From the NCBI GenBank assembly GCA_024123955.1, contig CP099652.1, positions 4,712,001 to 4,776,000 on the forward strand: DNA of 64,000 nt. Reading direction: 5' to 3'. The notes beneath the pieces are model-generated. The model had not been told where the DNA came from and did not search any database. It was given only the letters and a program-made list of their open reading frames with translations. Below, piece after piece: positions 35,989 to 48,618 of the stretch. Position numbers and translations under genes: made by a program. Every line of letters begins with the position of its first letter. Positions within the stretch are counted from its first letter, which is position 1. Source of the DNA: Oxalobacteraceae bacterium OTU3CINTB1. GTDB lineage: Bacteria > Pseudomonadota > Gammaproteobacteria > Burkholderiales > Burkholderiaceae_D.

Positions 35989-36030
35989 AACCACAGAGGC
36001 CACGCCAACTGCAGCGCGAGCTCTGTGGTT
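35989..36030 (-). terminator. Hairpin between carB and greA
   Basis: AACCACAGAG (35989-35998) and CTCTGTGGTT (36021-36030) form a perfect 10-bp stem with a 22-base loop that has further pairing potential (GCGCGAGC region). On the minus strand it is followed by TTCC and then mixed sequence. It could lower readthrough from carAB into greA. Confidence 0.55.
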
Positions 36031-36048
36031 CAAAAGTACTGCTAAGCC

Positions 36049-39279
<3,231 letters not shown>

Positions 39280-39280
39280 C

Positions 39281-40444
39281 TTATTTTTTCTCCGTTGCTT
39301 CCATCATGCCGATGAAGCGGTCAAACAGGTAAGCGACGTCAGTCGGGCCGGGCGAAGCTTCAGGGTGGCCCTGGAAGCAGAACGCCGGTTTGTCGGTGCG
39401 GGCAAAGCCCTGCAGCGAGCCGTCGAACAACGAGCTATGGGTTACGCGGGTGTTGGCCGGCAAGGTCGCGGCGTCCACGGCGAAACCGTGGTTCTGCGAG
39501 GTGATCATCACCTTCTTGCTGTCCAGGTCCTGCACCGGGTGGTTGGCGCCGTGGTGGCCGAACTTCATCTTCAGCGTTTTCGCGCCGGAGGCCAGTGCCA
39601 TGATCTGGTGGCCCAGGCAAATGCCGAACACCGGGATGCCTTTGTCGATCAATTCCTTGGTGGCCTGGATCGCGTAGTCGCATGGCTCAGGATCGCCGGG
39701 ACCGTTCGACAGGAACACGCCGTCCGGATTCAGGGCCAGGGCGTCGGCGGCGGTGGCTTGCGCCGGCAGCACGGTTACTTTGCAGCCGCGTTCCACCAGC
39801 ATGCGCAGGATGTTGCGCTTGACGCCGTAGTCGTAGGCGACCACGTGGAACTTAGGCGCCGCGAGTTTGCCGTAGCCATCGCCCAGCTTCCATTCCGCTT
39901 CGGTGAACTCGTAGGCGGTCTTGGTCGAGACGACTTTGGCCAGGTCCATGCCGGCCAGGCCGGGGAAGGAACGGGCCAGTTCCAGCGCTTGCGCGGTGGA
40001 CGGCTCGTTGCCCTGGGTGCCGACCAGGATGGCGCCGGATTGGGCGCCTTTTTCGCGCAGGATGCGGGTCAGTTTGCGGGTGTCGATACCGGCGATGGCG
40101 ACGATGTTCTCGGCCTTCAGGTAATCGGCCAGCGACTGGGTGGAGCGGAAGTTCGACGCCATCAGCGGCAGGTCACGGATGATTAGGCCGGCCGCGTGGA
40201 CTTTGGAGGACTCGACGTCTTCTGGATTGACGCCGGTGTTGCCGATGTGTGGATACGTCAGCGTGACGATCTGGCGGCAATAGCTGGGATCGGTCAGGAT
40301 TTCCTGATAGCCGGTCATGGAGGTATTGAAAACGACTTCGCCGGTGGTGTGGCCGGCAGCGCCGATTGAAAAACCTTTAAAAATGGTTCCGTCGGCGAGG
40401 GCCAGTATGGCTGGAACGGCGGGGCCAGAAAAAAATGGCGGCAA
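39281..40444 (-). CDS. carA: Carbamoyl-phosphate synthase small (glutaminase) subunit
   Basis: A 387-residue protein. The N-terminal CPSase_sm domain ([20 protein letters not shown]) is followed by a class I glutamine amidotransferase with Cys276 (FGICLGHQ), His360 and Glu362 (GHPEASPGP). It supplies ammonia to CarB. A strong promoter lies about 150 bases upstream, giving a long leader. Confidence 0.97.
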   Translation of the reverse strand: MPPFFSGPAVPAILALADGTIFKGFSIGAAGHTTGEVVFNTSMTGYQEILTDPSYCRQIVTLTYPHIGNTGVNPEDVESSKVHAAGLIIRDLPLMASNFRSTQSLADYLKAENIVAIAGIDTRKLTRILREKGAQSGAILVGTQGNEPSTAQALELARSFPGLAGMDLAKVVSTKTAYEFTEAEWKLGDGYGKLAAPKFHVVAYDYGVKRNILRMLVERGCKVTVLPAQATAADALALNPDGVFLSNGPGDPEPCDYAIQATKELIDKGIPVFGICLGHQIMALASGAKTLKMKFGHHGANHPVQDLDSKKVMITSQNHGFAVDAATLPANTRVTHSSLFDGSLQGFARTDKPAFCFQGHPEASPGPTDVAYLFDRFIGMMEATEKK

Positions 40445-40592
40445 GGGTAACTCCTGATAAAGTTACCGTAGCTGCGCCACGTCAGACGACCGTCGTGTAC
40501 CCAAGGCCGTCGCAGGCCGGGGTGGAAGGTCAGATTGAATATGGAGTGAGTGGTGGTCGGCTACGGTAGGGTGAGATTGGCTAAACCTTTGA

Positions 40593-40621
40593 ATTATAAC
40601 CAAATCCACCCTGCTTGGCAA
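40593..40621 (-). promoter_or_regulatory. Sigma70 promoter of carAB
   Basis: On the minus strand TTGCCA (40616-40621) and a perfect TATAAT (40593-40598) are separated by 17 bases. Transcription would start near 40586, leaving about 140 untranslated bases before carA. Confidence 0.75.
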
Positions 40622-40644
40622 TGGAGAGGCACCGAAATCCCGGC

Positions 40645-40672
40645 AAAAAAAATCGCCCTGAGCGGACGATTT
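40645..40672 (-). terminator. Intrinsic terminator of the HbpS-like gene
   Basis: On the minus strand AAATCG(T)CC pairs with GGCGATTT around a GCTCAG loop (one bulge), followed by a run of eight T. It stands directly upstream of the carA promoter. Confidence 0.75.
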
Positions 40673-40700
40673 CTTTTCCTTGCCAGATCAGCATGTAACA

Positions 40701-40833
40701 CTCCGGGGTCAGGTCCACTATTTCTACACGGGCTGATCCGTGGGCCAGTTCACGCCATCCGCGAGCCGTCACAAAGCATGCATTTGCACCCCAGCGCCGA
40801 GCCCGTGTAGAAATGGTGGACCTGACCCCGGAG
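40701..40833. repeat. Long inverted-repeat element, copy 2
   Basis: Arms of 32 bases (40701-40732 and 40802-40833) with one mismatch surround a 69-base core. The outer end is CTCCGGGGTCAGGTCCAC, as in the element at 5780-5866, while the cores are unrelated. The right arm ends one base before the stop codon of the HbpS-like gene. Confidence 0.87.
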
Positions 40834-40834
40834 C

Positions 40835-41245
40835 TTAATTCAGCGCGGCGATGCCGGCCTTGGCGACTTGCGCGTCTTCCGCTGATTTGACACCTGAAAC
40901 GCCGACAGCACCAATGATGTGGCCGTCAACGATGATCGGCACGCCGCCTTCGAGCATGCCGTCGGTCTGCGGCGCCGGCGCGCTCAGGAACGAGACGCGG
41001 CCATTGTTGATCATGTCTTCATAAATCTTCGATTCGCGGCGGCCCAGCGCCGACACGCGCGCCTTGGCCGGCGCGATGTGCGACGACAACGGCGCGGCGC
41101 CATCCTGGCGTTGCAGCCACAGCAGGTGGCCGCCGTCATCGACGATGGCGATCACGACCGCCCATTTGTTGGCGACAGCCTCGGCTTCAGCGGCGGCGGC
41201 GATTTTCTTGACGTCGGCAAGCGACAGATACGGTTTGGTTTGCAT
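40835..41245 (-). CDS. HbpS/GlcG-family (DUF336) protein
   Basis: A 136-residue protein: LSLADVKKIAAAAEAEAVAN, VVIAIVDDGGHLLWLQRQDG, and GGVPIIVDGHIIGAVGVSGV are the hallmark segments of the GlcG/HbpS fold. Members bind haem or small ligands, but the role is mostly unknown. It is a single gene with a terminator downstream. An inverted-repeat element touches its 3' end. Confidence 0.87.
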   Translation of the reverse strand: MQTKPYLSLADVKKIAAAAEAEAVANKWAVVIAIVDDGGHLLWLQRQDGAAPLSSHIAPAKARVSALGRRESKIYEDMINNGRVSFLSAPAPQTDGMLEGGVPIIVDGHIIGAVGVSGVKSAEDAQVAKAGIAALN

Positions 41246-41303
41246 GGTTTTTCCTTGGTTATTGCTTATTGTCGTAACGGTAATATAGAGGATGCGCTAA
41301 AGC

Positions 41304-42224
41304 CTAAGGCTTGCGCCGCGCTTCGAGTTTCTGTTTGATCTGCGGCATCACCAGCGCGGCGGCCTGCTCGCCCGCCAGGATCGCCTGGTTGCGGCCGGCG
41401 AAGTCGTTGCCGGCCATCTTGCCCAGGCTCGGCGCGATGACGATGTCGGCGTCCTTCAATTCATACTGGTTGATGCGCTGGCCCATGATGCTGAAGGTCT
41501 GCATGATCACGTCGACCGAACTAACGGTCGCCTGCACGTCGGCCTGTGTGGAGATATTGACGGCGATAACAAAGTCCGCCCCCATGTCGCGCGCGAAACG
41601 CACCGGCACCGGCGCCACCAACCCGCCGTCGACATAGGAGCGGCCGCTAATCGTCACCGGCTGGAACACGCCCGGCACCGACGACGATGCCCGCACCGCC
41701 ATGCCGGTATTCCCGCGCTGGAAAAGAATCGGCTGGCCGGTCTTCAAATCCGTCGCCACGGCGCCGAACGACACCTTCAGCTTCTCCATCGGCTGGTTGT
41801 TGACCGCCTTGTTGACGTAAGCCTGTAGCGCCTCCCCTTTCAACACACCGGTACTTTTGCCGAACAGCGGCATGGCCCAATCGGAGATCGCCGCTTCGTC
41901 CATGTCGAAGGCGAGTTTTTGCAGCTGGAAGCCGGTGTTCCCGGCCGCGTACAGCGCGCCGACCACGCTGCCGGCGCTGGTGCCGACCACGATATCCGGA
42001 TAAATCCCCTGCGCCTCGAGCGCCTTGATCACGCCGATGTGGGCGAAGCCGCGCGCGGCGCCACCGCCCAGCGCCAGGCCGATTTTGATTTTGCGCGGCG
42101 GTAGCGGCTCCGGCACGGCGATCGGCTGGGCCGGCGTTTCAATCACTGGCGTGGTCTTGCAGCCGACGATGGCGGTGGCGGCAAAGATGGCTAGAGCGGC
42201 AAGGGTAAGACGGCGTAGTTGCAT
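41304..42224 (-). CDS. Patatin-like phospholipase, predicted lipoprotein
   Basis: A 306-residue protein with a lipoprotein signal peptide (lipobox IVGC, Cys22). The patatin domain has ALGGGAARGFAHIG, the nucleophile elbow VVGTSAGSV (Ser83) and SYVDGGLVAP with the dyad Asp199, all intact. It belongs to the RssA/NTE-like lysophospholipase group. Membrane attachment suggests action on envelope phospholipids. Confidence 0.88.
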   Translation of the reverse strand: MQLRRLTLAALAIFAATAIVGCKTTPVIETPAQPIAVPEPLPPRKIKIGLALGGGAARGFAHIGVIKALEAQGIYPDIVVGTSAGSVVGALYAAGNTGFQLQKLAFDMDEAAISDWAMPLFGKSTGVLKGEALQAYVNKAVNNQPMEKLKVSFGAVATDLKTGQPILFQRGNTGMAVRASSSVPGVFQPVTISGRSYVDGGLVAPVPVRFARDMGADFVIAVNISTQADVQATVSSVDVIMQTFSIMGQRINQYELKDADIVIAPSLGKMAGNDFAGRNQAILAGEQAAALVMPQIKQKLEARRKP

Positions 42225-42371
42225 GTGTTGGTATAGTGGCTATAGTGGCTGATTTGGCGCAGCAGATTGTAACTGAATAGGCCCAAACGACGCCAAACGC
42301 GCACGCATTTGAGTGAAAGCCGCATGTGGATTGGTCGATAATCTCACTACCCTCGTTTTGCAAGGCACTCC

Positions 42372-45300
42372 ATGTTCCGCCTCCTCGCCATCGCCCTCCT
42401 TTGCGTCTCCACCTGCGCCAGCGGCATCCTCAACGCGGCCGAATCGCGCGACCTTTCGGGCGAGTGGCGTTTCGCCTTGGACCGCAACGACGAAGGCGAG
42501 AGCCAGGCCTGGTTCGCGCGCGACCTGAAGGACGGCATCGCCCTCCCCGGCATCCTCCAGGCACAGGGTTACGGCGACGACATCACCGCCAAAACGCCTT
42601 GGGTGCTGTCGCTGTACGATAAGAACTGGGACCAGCGCGAAGACTACAAAACCCACACCGCCGCCGGCAACGTCAAGGTCCCCTTCCTGTCGCAGCCGCC
42701 CAAGCACTACCTCGGCGCCGCCTGGTACCAGCGCGACATCGACGTGCCGGCCGCCTGGCGCGGCAAGCGCGTCGCCCTGTTCCTGGAACGTCCGCGCTGG
42801 GGCTCCACCTTGTGGCTCGACGAGCGCAAGGTCGGCAGCAATCTGAGTCTGGTGGCCGAACACGAATACGATCTGGGCCTGCTGGCGCCGGGACCGCATC
42901 GGATCTCCATCCGCGTCGACAACCGCATGCTGATGGCCTACCGGCCCGACGCCCACAGCGTGTCCGATTCGCTCGGCATGAGCTGGAACGGCATCGTCGG
43001 CAAAATGGAGCTGCGCGCCACCTCGCCGGTATGGCTGGACGACGCCCAGGTCTATCCGGACGTGAAGAGCAAAACGGCACGCGTCAAAATCAGCATCGGC
43101 AATGCCGGCGGCCGCGCCGGCAGCGGCACCGTCACCGCCAACGGCGTCGCGCACAAGGTCAAATGGAGCGCGCAAGGCGGCAGCGCCGAGATCAAGGTGC
43201 GCTTCCCGGCGAACACCCAAACCTGGGATGAGTTCAACCCCGCGCTGCAGAACCTCCGACTCCAGCTCAAGGGTGCCGGCGCCGCCGACACGCGCGACGT
43301 CAGCTTCGGCTTCGCGCAGATCGCTGCCAAGGGCAATCAGTTCATGCTGAACGGCCGCACGCTGTTTTTGCGCGGCACGCATCACGGCGGCGACTTTCCG
43401 CTGACCGGCTATCCGCCAACCGACGTCGCCTACTGGCGCAAGATCATCCAGATCAACAAGGACTGGGGCATCAACCACATACGCTTCCACTCCTTCTGCC
43501 CACCGGAGGCGGCGTTCCAGGCCGCCGATGAACTGGGCGTTTACCTGCAACCGGAACCGGGCATGTGGAACGAGATATCGCCGGGCACCGCGATGGACAA
43601 GATGCTGTATGAAGAGACCGGGCGCATGATCAAAGCCTACGGCAATCATCCATCCTTCATTCTGCTCAGCCCCGCCAACGAGCCGAAAGGCCGCTGGAAA
43701 GAAGCCTTCGACGCCTGGATCGCCCACTACCGCAAGGCCGATCCGCGCCGGCTCTACTCCAACGGCACCGGCCACACTGAAAAGGAAGTTCCCGGCCTGG
43801 CCGACGGCACCGATTTCCTGTCGATGCAGCGCATCGGCCCCAAGCCACTGCGCGGAGAAAAAGGCTGGTTCGGCCGCGACTACGGCGCCTCGCTGGCCGG
43901 CGTCAACGTGCCGGTGGTGTCGCACGAAACGGGCCAGTGGGCGGCTTATCCCGACTACGACGTCATCCGCAAATTCAGGGGTTATCTGCGGCCGGGGAAC
44001 TACGAGATTTTCCGTGACTCGCTGGCGCGCCACGGCATGGCGGCCCGCAACAAGGACTTCGCCTGGGCTTCTGGCAAATTCCAGGTCCAGGCCTACAAGG
44101 AGGAAATCGAAGCGAACCTGCGCACGCCCGGCTTGATGGGCTACCAACTGCTCGACCTGCACGACTATCTGGGCCAGGGCACGGCGCTGGTCGGCATTCT
44201 GGACACGTTCTGGGAGCCCAAAGGCTATGCGACCGCCGAGGAGTTCCGGCGCTTCAATGGCCAGACGGTGCCGCTGGCGCGCCTGCTCAAACGCACCTAC
44301 GGCACCAACGAAACGCTGACGGCGGACGTGGAGATCGCCCACTTCGGCGCCGCCGCGCTGACCGATGCGCAGCCCTGGTGGAAGCTGATCGACGCCACCG
44401 GCCGCGTCGCCGCCGGCGGCGAATTCGCACGCCGGACGATCGACATCGGCAAGAACATCCCGCTCGGACAAATCCGGTTGCCCCTCAAGGATCTGGCGGC
44501 GCCGCAGGCGTACCGGCTGCAGGTCGGCGTCGGCGCCGGCATCGAACCGCTGGCTGAAAACGACTGGAACATCTGGCTCTATCCCGCCAACATCACCGCG
44601 CCGGAACCGGCCGACGTACTGGTTACGCACCACTGGGCGGCCGCCGAAGCCGCCCTTGCGGCCGGTGGCAAGGTGCTGTTCCTGCCGCTGGCGTCGGATC
44701 TGGACTGGAGCGGCCCGCCGCTCGACAGCGTGCCGGTATTCTGGAACCGTCTGATGAATCCCGCCTGGAGCCGCACGCTCGGTCTCTGGATCGACAACAA
44801 GCATCCGGCGCTGACGCAGTTCCCCACCGACCGCTTCAACGACTGGCAATGGTCGGAGCTGATCAAAGGCGCGCGCACGATCAACCTGGACAAGCTGCCA
44901 CCGGCGCTGCAACCGATCGTGCAACCGGTCGATGACTGGAACCGCAACTTCAAACTGGGTTTGCTGCTGGAGGCGAAAGTCGGCAACGGCCGGCTGATGG
45001 TCGCCAGTCCGGACCTAGAGACCAACCTGGATCAGCGTATCGTCGCGCGCCAGTTGCGCAAATCGGTGCTCGACTACATGGCCAGCGACAGCTTCAATCC
45101 GCAAATGGCCATCAGCGCCGCCGACGTGCGCAAGGCGCTGTTCGATACGCTGGTGATGAAGAAGCTGGGCGCCAAGGCCAGCGGCGGAAACAACCCGGCC
45201 AACGCCATCGACGGCGATCCGAACACCTTCTGGACCGCCGGCACGCAGGCGGCTGTGCGCACGCCGCAGACCTTGACGCTGAGCTTTCCAGCCCCTGCAT

Positions 45301-45665
45301 CCTTCTCCGGCTTGCTGCTGATGCCGCGCCAGAACCATCGAGACCACGAAGGCGATGTACGCGACTACCTGATCGAAGCCAGCGACGATGGCGACACCTG
45401 GAAGGAGATCAAACGCGGCGCGTTGGTTTCAACCTACGATCAGCAGCGCATCGAATTCGGCAAGAACGTCAGCGCGCGCCGGCTACGTTTCACCGCGCTC
45501 AGTGGCTTCGGCAGCGACAACACCGCCGCCATCGCCGAACTGGCGCTGCTCTACACCGGCCCGGCGCTGCCGGAAAACGGCGGTGCGGTAACGTATCAGC
45601 GCGTGCGGTCGGCGTCGAGCGACATCGATGAAAACATCGCGCCGGCGGCTAAAAAACCCGAATAA
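42372..45665 (+). CDS. Exported glycoside hydrolase family 2-like enzyme with F5/8C (discoidin) domain
   Basis: A 1097-residue protein with a signal peptide. A GH2 sugar-binding domain (about 25-215: RDLSGEWRFALD, AAWYQRDIDVP) is followed by an Ig-like region, then a TIM barrel. The acid/base candidate is Glu437 (LLSPANEP), and the nucleophile candidate Glu519 (VVSHETGQW). A discoidin-like carbohydrate-binding domain is at about 930-1070 (NNPANAIDGDPNTFW). GH2 members are beta-galactosidases, glucuronidases or mannosidases; the substrate cannot be fixed. Without adjacent transport genes it probably acts alone on plant or microbial glycans. Confidence 0.82.
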   Translation: MFRLLAIALLCVSTCASGILNAAESRDLSGEWRFALDRNDEGESQAWFARDLKDGIALPGILQAQGYGDDITAKTPWVLSLYDKNWDQREDYKTHTAAGNVKVPFLSQPPKHYLGAAWYQRDIDVPAAWRGKRVALFLERPRWGSTLWLDERKVGSNLSLVAEHEYDLGLLAPGPHRISIRVDNRMLMAYRPDAHSVSDSLGMSWNGIVGKMELRATSPVWLDDAQVYPDVKSKTARVKISIGNAGGRAGSGTVTANGVAHKVKWSAQGGSAEIKVRFPANTQTWDEFNPALQNLRLQLKGAGAADTRDVSFGFAQIAAKGNQFMLNGRTLFLRGTHHGGDFPLTGYPPTDVAYWRKIIQINKDWGINHIRFHSFCPPEAAFQAADELGVYLQPEPGMWNEISPGTAMDKMLYEETGRMIKAYGNHPSFILLSPANEPKGRWKEAFDAWIAHYRKADPRRLYSNGTGHTEKEVPGLADGTDFLSMQRIGPKPLRGEKGWFGRDYGASLAGVNVPVVSHETGQWAAYPDYDVIRKFRGYLRPGNYEIFRDSLARHGMAARNKDFAWASGKFQVQAYKEEIEANLRTPGLMGYQLLDLHDYLGQGTALVGILDTFWEPKGYATAEEFRRFNGQTVPLARLLKRTYGTNETLTADVEIAHFGAAALTDAQPWWKLIDATGRVAAGGEFARRTIDIGKNIPLGQIRLPLKDLAAPQAYRLQVGVGAGIEPLAENDWNIWLYPANITAPEPADVLVTHHWAAAEAALAAGGKVLFLPLASDLDWSGPPLDSVPVFWNRLMNPAWSRTLGLWIDNKHPALTQFPTDRFNDWQWSELIKGARTINLDKLPPALQPIVQPVDDWNRNFKLGLLLEAKVGNGRLMVASPDLETNLDQRIVARQLRKSVLDYMASDSFNPQMAISAADVRKALFDTLVMKKLGAKASGGNNPANAIDGDPNTFWTAGTQAAVRTPQTLTLSFPAPASFSGLLLMPRQNHRDHEGDVRDYLIEASDDGDTWKEIKRGALVSTYDQQRIEFGKNVSARRLRFTALSGFGSDNTAAIAELALLYTGPALPENGGAVTYQRVRSASSDIDENIAPAAKKPE

Positions 45666-45677
45666 TCGTACGAAAAC

Positions 45678-45711
45678 GTAGGGCGGATTAGGCGGAACGC
45701 CGTAATCCGCC
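45678..45711 (+). repeat. REP-type palindrome, single copy
   Basis: GTAG followed by GGCGGATTA ... TAATCCGCC, with an inner GGCG/CGCC pair. The GTAG foot plus imperfect palindrome is the form of REP sequences moved by RAYT (Y1-type) transposases. It sits between the convergent ends of the GH2 and alpha/beta hydrolase genes. Confidence 0.8.
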
Positions 45712-45745
45712 ATCGATGCGCCGTCAAACCGTATCCCCCTTCCAA

Positions 45746-46528
45746 TTAAGGGTTCAGACACGCCTCGATCGACAATTCCAGCAACGGGAAATGCCCCGTC
45801 GGCAGCGTATGCACGGCGGCCTGCGGGAACACTTCCTTCCAGATCGCACAATCGACCACCGGATCGATCATCGGATCGAACTCGCCGAAAATCACCGACA
45901 CCGGCCCCTGATACGGGCTGCGCACCGGCTCCGGCGGGCTGGCGGCGAAATCGTCCGACGTCGCCACCGACGACGGGCCGTCGAACACGCCGGGCTGCTG
46001 CAGCAGATAGGCGAACACCTGCGGCTCATCCCCCGAGTTCGGACCGAAGTACAGCGACGTCACATTCGGCAGCAGCCACAACGCGCCCATCACGTCCCAG
46101 AAGCGCGCGCGGCCCGGCGCGGCCTCGTAGTCCGCCAGCGCCGCCACCAGATTGCCGGCGTTGGCGTCTTGCGCGTGCAGCGCCAGGCCGTGCCGCGCCA
46201 GGCGCAGCGCGGCCTCCTCCGGATTGAAGGTCGGCGCCAGCAGCACGATGCGGGCGATCGATTCCGGCATCTGGCGCGCCAGGTGCACCGCCAGATGGGC
46301 GCCAAAGGAGCTGGCCATGATCGTCATCGGCCCGCCCAGCATGTCGACGCTGAGCCGGAACTCGGCCAAGGTCGCGGCCAGCAAATCCTGGTACGGGCGC
46401 GTGGCGCAGGACACGGCCGACGGCTGCTGCCACCAGTGCACGTTGTCGGCGTCCGGATAGCGCTGGCGCTCGAACGCCGTGCCGAGACCCGGCCCGCCAT
46501 GCAAATAGAATATCGTTGGTGGCTGCAC
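45746..46528 (-). CDS. Alpha/beta-hydrolase
   Basis: A 260-residue protein with the alpha/beta-hydrolase triad: oxyanion motif YLHGGPG, nucleophile elbow MASSFGAH (Ser74), acid in IFGEFDPMIDP and His in LPTGHFPLLE. HGGPG resembles proline iminopeptidases, but the lid differs, so the substrate is unknown. The GTG start at 46526-46528 is chosen because GGAGG lies 8 bases upstream and HGGPG then falls at residue 10. It is divergent from the M24 peptidase gene. Confidence 0.8.
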   Translation of the reverse strand: MQPPTIFYLHGGPGLGTAFERQRYPDADNVHWWQQPSAVSCATRPYQDLLAATLAEFRLSVDMLGGPMTIMASSFGAHLAVHLARQMPESIARIVLLAPTFNPEEAALRLARHGLALHAQDANAGNLVAALADYEAAPGRARFWDVMGALWLLPNVTSLYFGPNSGDEPQVFAYLLQQPGVFDGPSSVATSDDFAASPPEPVRSPYQGPVSVIFGEFDPMIDPVVDCAIWKEVFPQAAVHTLPTGHFPLLELSIEACLNP

Positions 46529-46606
46529 TCGGTGATCCTCCAGGTTAGTGGGTTGGTTGGTATCCAAATCGTTGACTTCATTGTAATCTGCCGTCAACAT
46601 CTGAGG

Positions 46607-47926
46607 ATGAAAAAATATCTGCTGGCGCTCGCCCTCCCCTTGTTTATCTCCACCGCCTGCCAAGCCGCCGCGCTCTCGCCGCGCGGCCAGGCCGCCGTCG
46701 TCAACGAATTGCTGGCCGACCGGCTGGACAACCTGCTGCCGGGGATGATGGAGCAGACCGGCATCGACATGTGGGTGCTGGTCTCGCGCGAGTACAACGA
46801 GGACCCGGTGCTCAAAACCATGCTGCCGGCAGAATGGCTCAACGCCCGCCGTCGCACGATCATTGTGTTTTACCGCGATCCGGTCAAAAAGACGGTGGAA
46901 AAGCTGGCGGTGGCGCGCTACGCGGTCGGCAAAAGCATCGCCGCCGCCTGGGACATGAAGAAATTCCCCGACCAGTGGGAGGCGCTGGCCGACATCATCA
47001 AAACCCGCAATCCGGCCAAGATAGCACTGAACACCTCGCGCAATTTCGGCCACGCCGACGGCATCGACCATACCGACTACGTAGAACTGCTGCAGGCGCT
47101 GCCGGCCGAGGCCAGGCAAAAGGTCGTCTCGGCCGAGCCGTTGGCGATCCGCTGGCTCGAAACGCGCAGCGAGCGCGAAGTGCAGATCTACCCGCAACTG
47201 GTCAACGCCACCCACAGGATCATCGACGAAGGCTTTTCCGAGCGCGTCATCACGCCGGGCATCACCACCACCGACGACGTGGTGTGGTGGTTTCGCCAGA
47301 AGATCCGCGATCTCGGTTATGACACCTGGTTCCACCCGTCGGTGGAAATCCAGCGCGCCGGCAAAGGCCTGGCCGATCCGACCGTGATCATCCCCGGCGA
47401 CCTGCTGCACGTCGATATCGGCATCACCTACCTGCGCCTGAACACCGACGTGCAGCAGCACGCATACGTCCTCAAACCGGGCGAGAACGCCGCGCCGGCG
47501 GCACTGACGCAGGCCTTCGGCCAAGCCAACCGGTTGCAGGACATCCTGCTGGCGCAATTCAAGGAGGGACGCACCGGCAACCAGATGCTGGCCGGGGCGC
47601 TGGCGCAGGCGCGCGCCGAGGGCATCAAACCGACCATTTACAGCCATCCGCTGGGGTACCACGGCCACGCCGCCGGCCCGGCCATCGGCATGTGGGACAT
47701 GCAAAACGGCGTGCCGGGTAGCGGCGACGAGGCGTTGCGCCACCGCACCGCCTATTCGATCGAACTGAGCGCGGCGTCGGTTTTGCCGGGCTGGCCGGCG
47801 CCGGTGAATATCATGTTGGAAGAGGACGCGCTCTTCGACGAGTCGGGCATCCGATACCTGGACGGCCGGCAAAAATCCATGTATTTGATCCCGCGTGCCG
47901 CTGGCGGCGCGGCTCCCGTCAATTGA
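46607..47926 (+). CDS. Exported M24-family metallopeptidase (Xaa-Pro aminopeptidase-like)
   Basis: A 439-residue protein with a signal peptide (LALALPLFISTACQAAA). The creatinase-like N-domain is followed by the pita-bread fold with metal ligands in LHVDIGITY, NTDVQQHAY, YHGHAAGP, SIELSAAS and MLEEDALF. It probably removes N-terminal residues before proline in periplasmic peptides; the exact specificity is unknown. The start codon directly follows CTGAGG, which is closer than a normal Shine-Dalgarno distance. Confidence 0.83.
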   Translation: MKKYLLALALPLFISTACQAAALSPRGQAAVVNELLADRLDNLLPGMMEQTGIDMWVLVSREYNEDPVLKTMLPAEWLNARRRTIIVFYRDPVKKTVEKLAVARYAVGKSIAAAWDMKKFPDQWEALADIIKTRNPAKIALNTSRNFGHADGIDHTDYVELLQALPAEARQKVVSAEPLAIRWLETRSEREVQIYPQLVNATHRIIDEGFSERVITPGITTTDDVVWWFRQKIRDLGYDTWFHPSVEIQRAGKGLADPTVIIPGDLLHVDIGITYLRLNTDVQQHAYVLKPGENAAPAALTQAFGQANRLQDILLAQFKEGRTGNQMLAGALAQARAEGIKPTIYSHPLGYHGHAAGPAIGMWDMQNGVPGSGDEALRHRTAYSIELSAASVLPGWPAPVNIMLEEDALFDESGIRYLDGRQKSMYLIPRAAGGAAPVN

Positions 47927-48084
47927 GCAACAGATAGCATGAGTTGACTCCGCAAAACGAATAATGCCGGCAGGCTCTGGTGTGTCAATTTTTCTGCACA
48001 CCTGAGAGAATATCGCTTCCGGCGTCCGGCCAAAGCGCCAGGATCGTCTCACATTTCGGCCGCTATTTGAATGAGGAGATCAAC

Positions 48085-48615
48085 ATGAATTCGTTTGTGG
48101 AAACCATATCGCCAGCAGCAAAAAATCACATCGAGGCACGTATCGCTTACTTTAACGATGTGTCGCTTGCCATGGTGCAGACGATGCGCGAACTTGCAGA
48201 AGTGAACCTGCAGTTCAGCCGCAGCTGGATGCAGGATTCCACGCAAATGCTGCAAACGGCAATGCTGACGCCGCCCACCGAGCGCGCCGATGCCAGCCCG
48301 TCCGTCGAGGCGGTCGCGCAGAAACTGCAGACCTATCAACAGCAACTGGTGAAGATCACCAGCGACTTCCAGACCAACATCAACCAGGTCGCGCAGCAGC
48401 ACGTGCCGCAGACGGCGCGTACGGCCACCGAGCTGGCCGACGTGGTGACCCAAAAGGCCGCGGCACAGACCGACCAGCAACTGCGCATGCAGAAAGCCGC
48501 CGGCAAGGAAATCCTCGACCAGGCCACCCAGTTCGCCCAGGTCGCGTCGCAGAACCGCGCGATGCAGCAGCCGGCATCGATGCAAAGCGACGAAAACAAA
48601 GGCAACAAGAGCTAA
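48085..48615 (+). CDS. Phasin-like protein (second copy)
   Basis: A 176-residue helical protein (SPAAKNHIEARIAYFNDVSL, QTMRELAEVNLQFSRSW, many Gln/Ala in the second half). The pattern fits the Phasin_2 family but is less typical than the gene at 5208. The ATG at 48085 follows GAGGAGATCAAC. It is expected on PHA granules. A REP pair follows the stop codon by four bases. Confidence 0.75.
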   Translation: MNSFVETISPAAKNHIEARIAYFNDVSLAMVQTMRELAEVNLQFSRSWMQDSTQMLQTAMLTPPTERADASPSVEAVAQKLQTYQQQLVKITSDFQTNINQVAQQHVPQTARTATELADVVTQKAAAQTDQQLRMQKAAGKEILDQATQFAQVASQNRAMQQPASMQSDENKGNKS

Positions 48616-48618
48616 GCC

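Larger units (their letters stand above)
40445..40834. other. 390-base region: carA leader, promoter, terminator and inverted-repeat element
   Basis: It contains, in minus-strand order: the inverted-repeat element (40701-40833), the terminator of the upstream HbpS-like gene (40645-40672), the carA promoter (40593-40621), and a leader of about 140 bases with short GC hairpins (GGCC and ACGAC repeats around 40480-40520). Open frames here look like noise. Confidence 0.6.

Noticed and set aside
40550..40810. Open frames in the carA upstream region
   Set aside because: They overlap the carA promoter, a terminator and the inverted repeat, and have no ribosome site or protein-like sequence.
42240..44924. 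894-codon minus-strand frame opposite the GH2 gene
   Set aside because: Shadow frame; no domain, and the plus-strand GH2 sequence is convincing along its whole length.
46529..48052. Long upstream extension of the alpha/beta hydrolase frame
   Set aside because: It is antisense to the M24 peptidase; the GTG at 46528 with GGAGG upstream gives a normal hydrolase.
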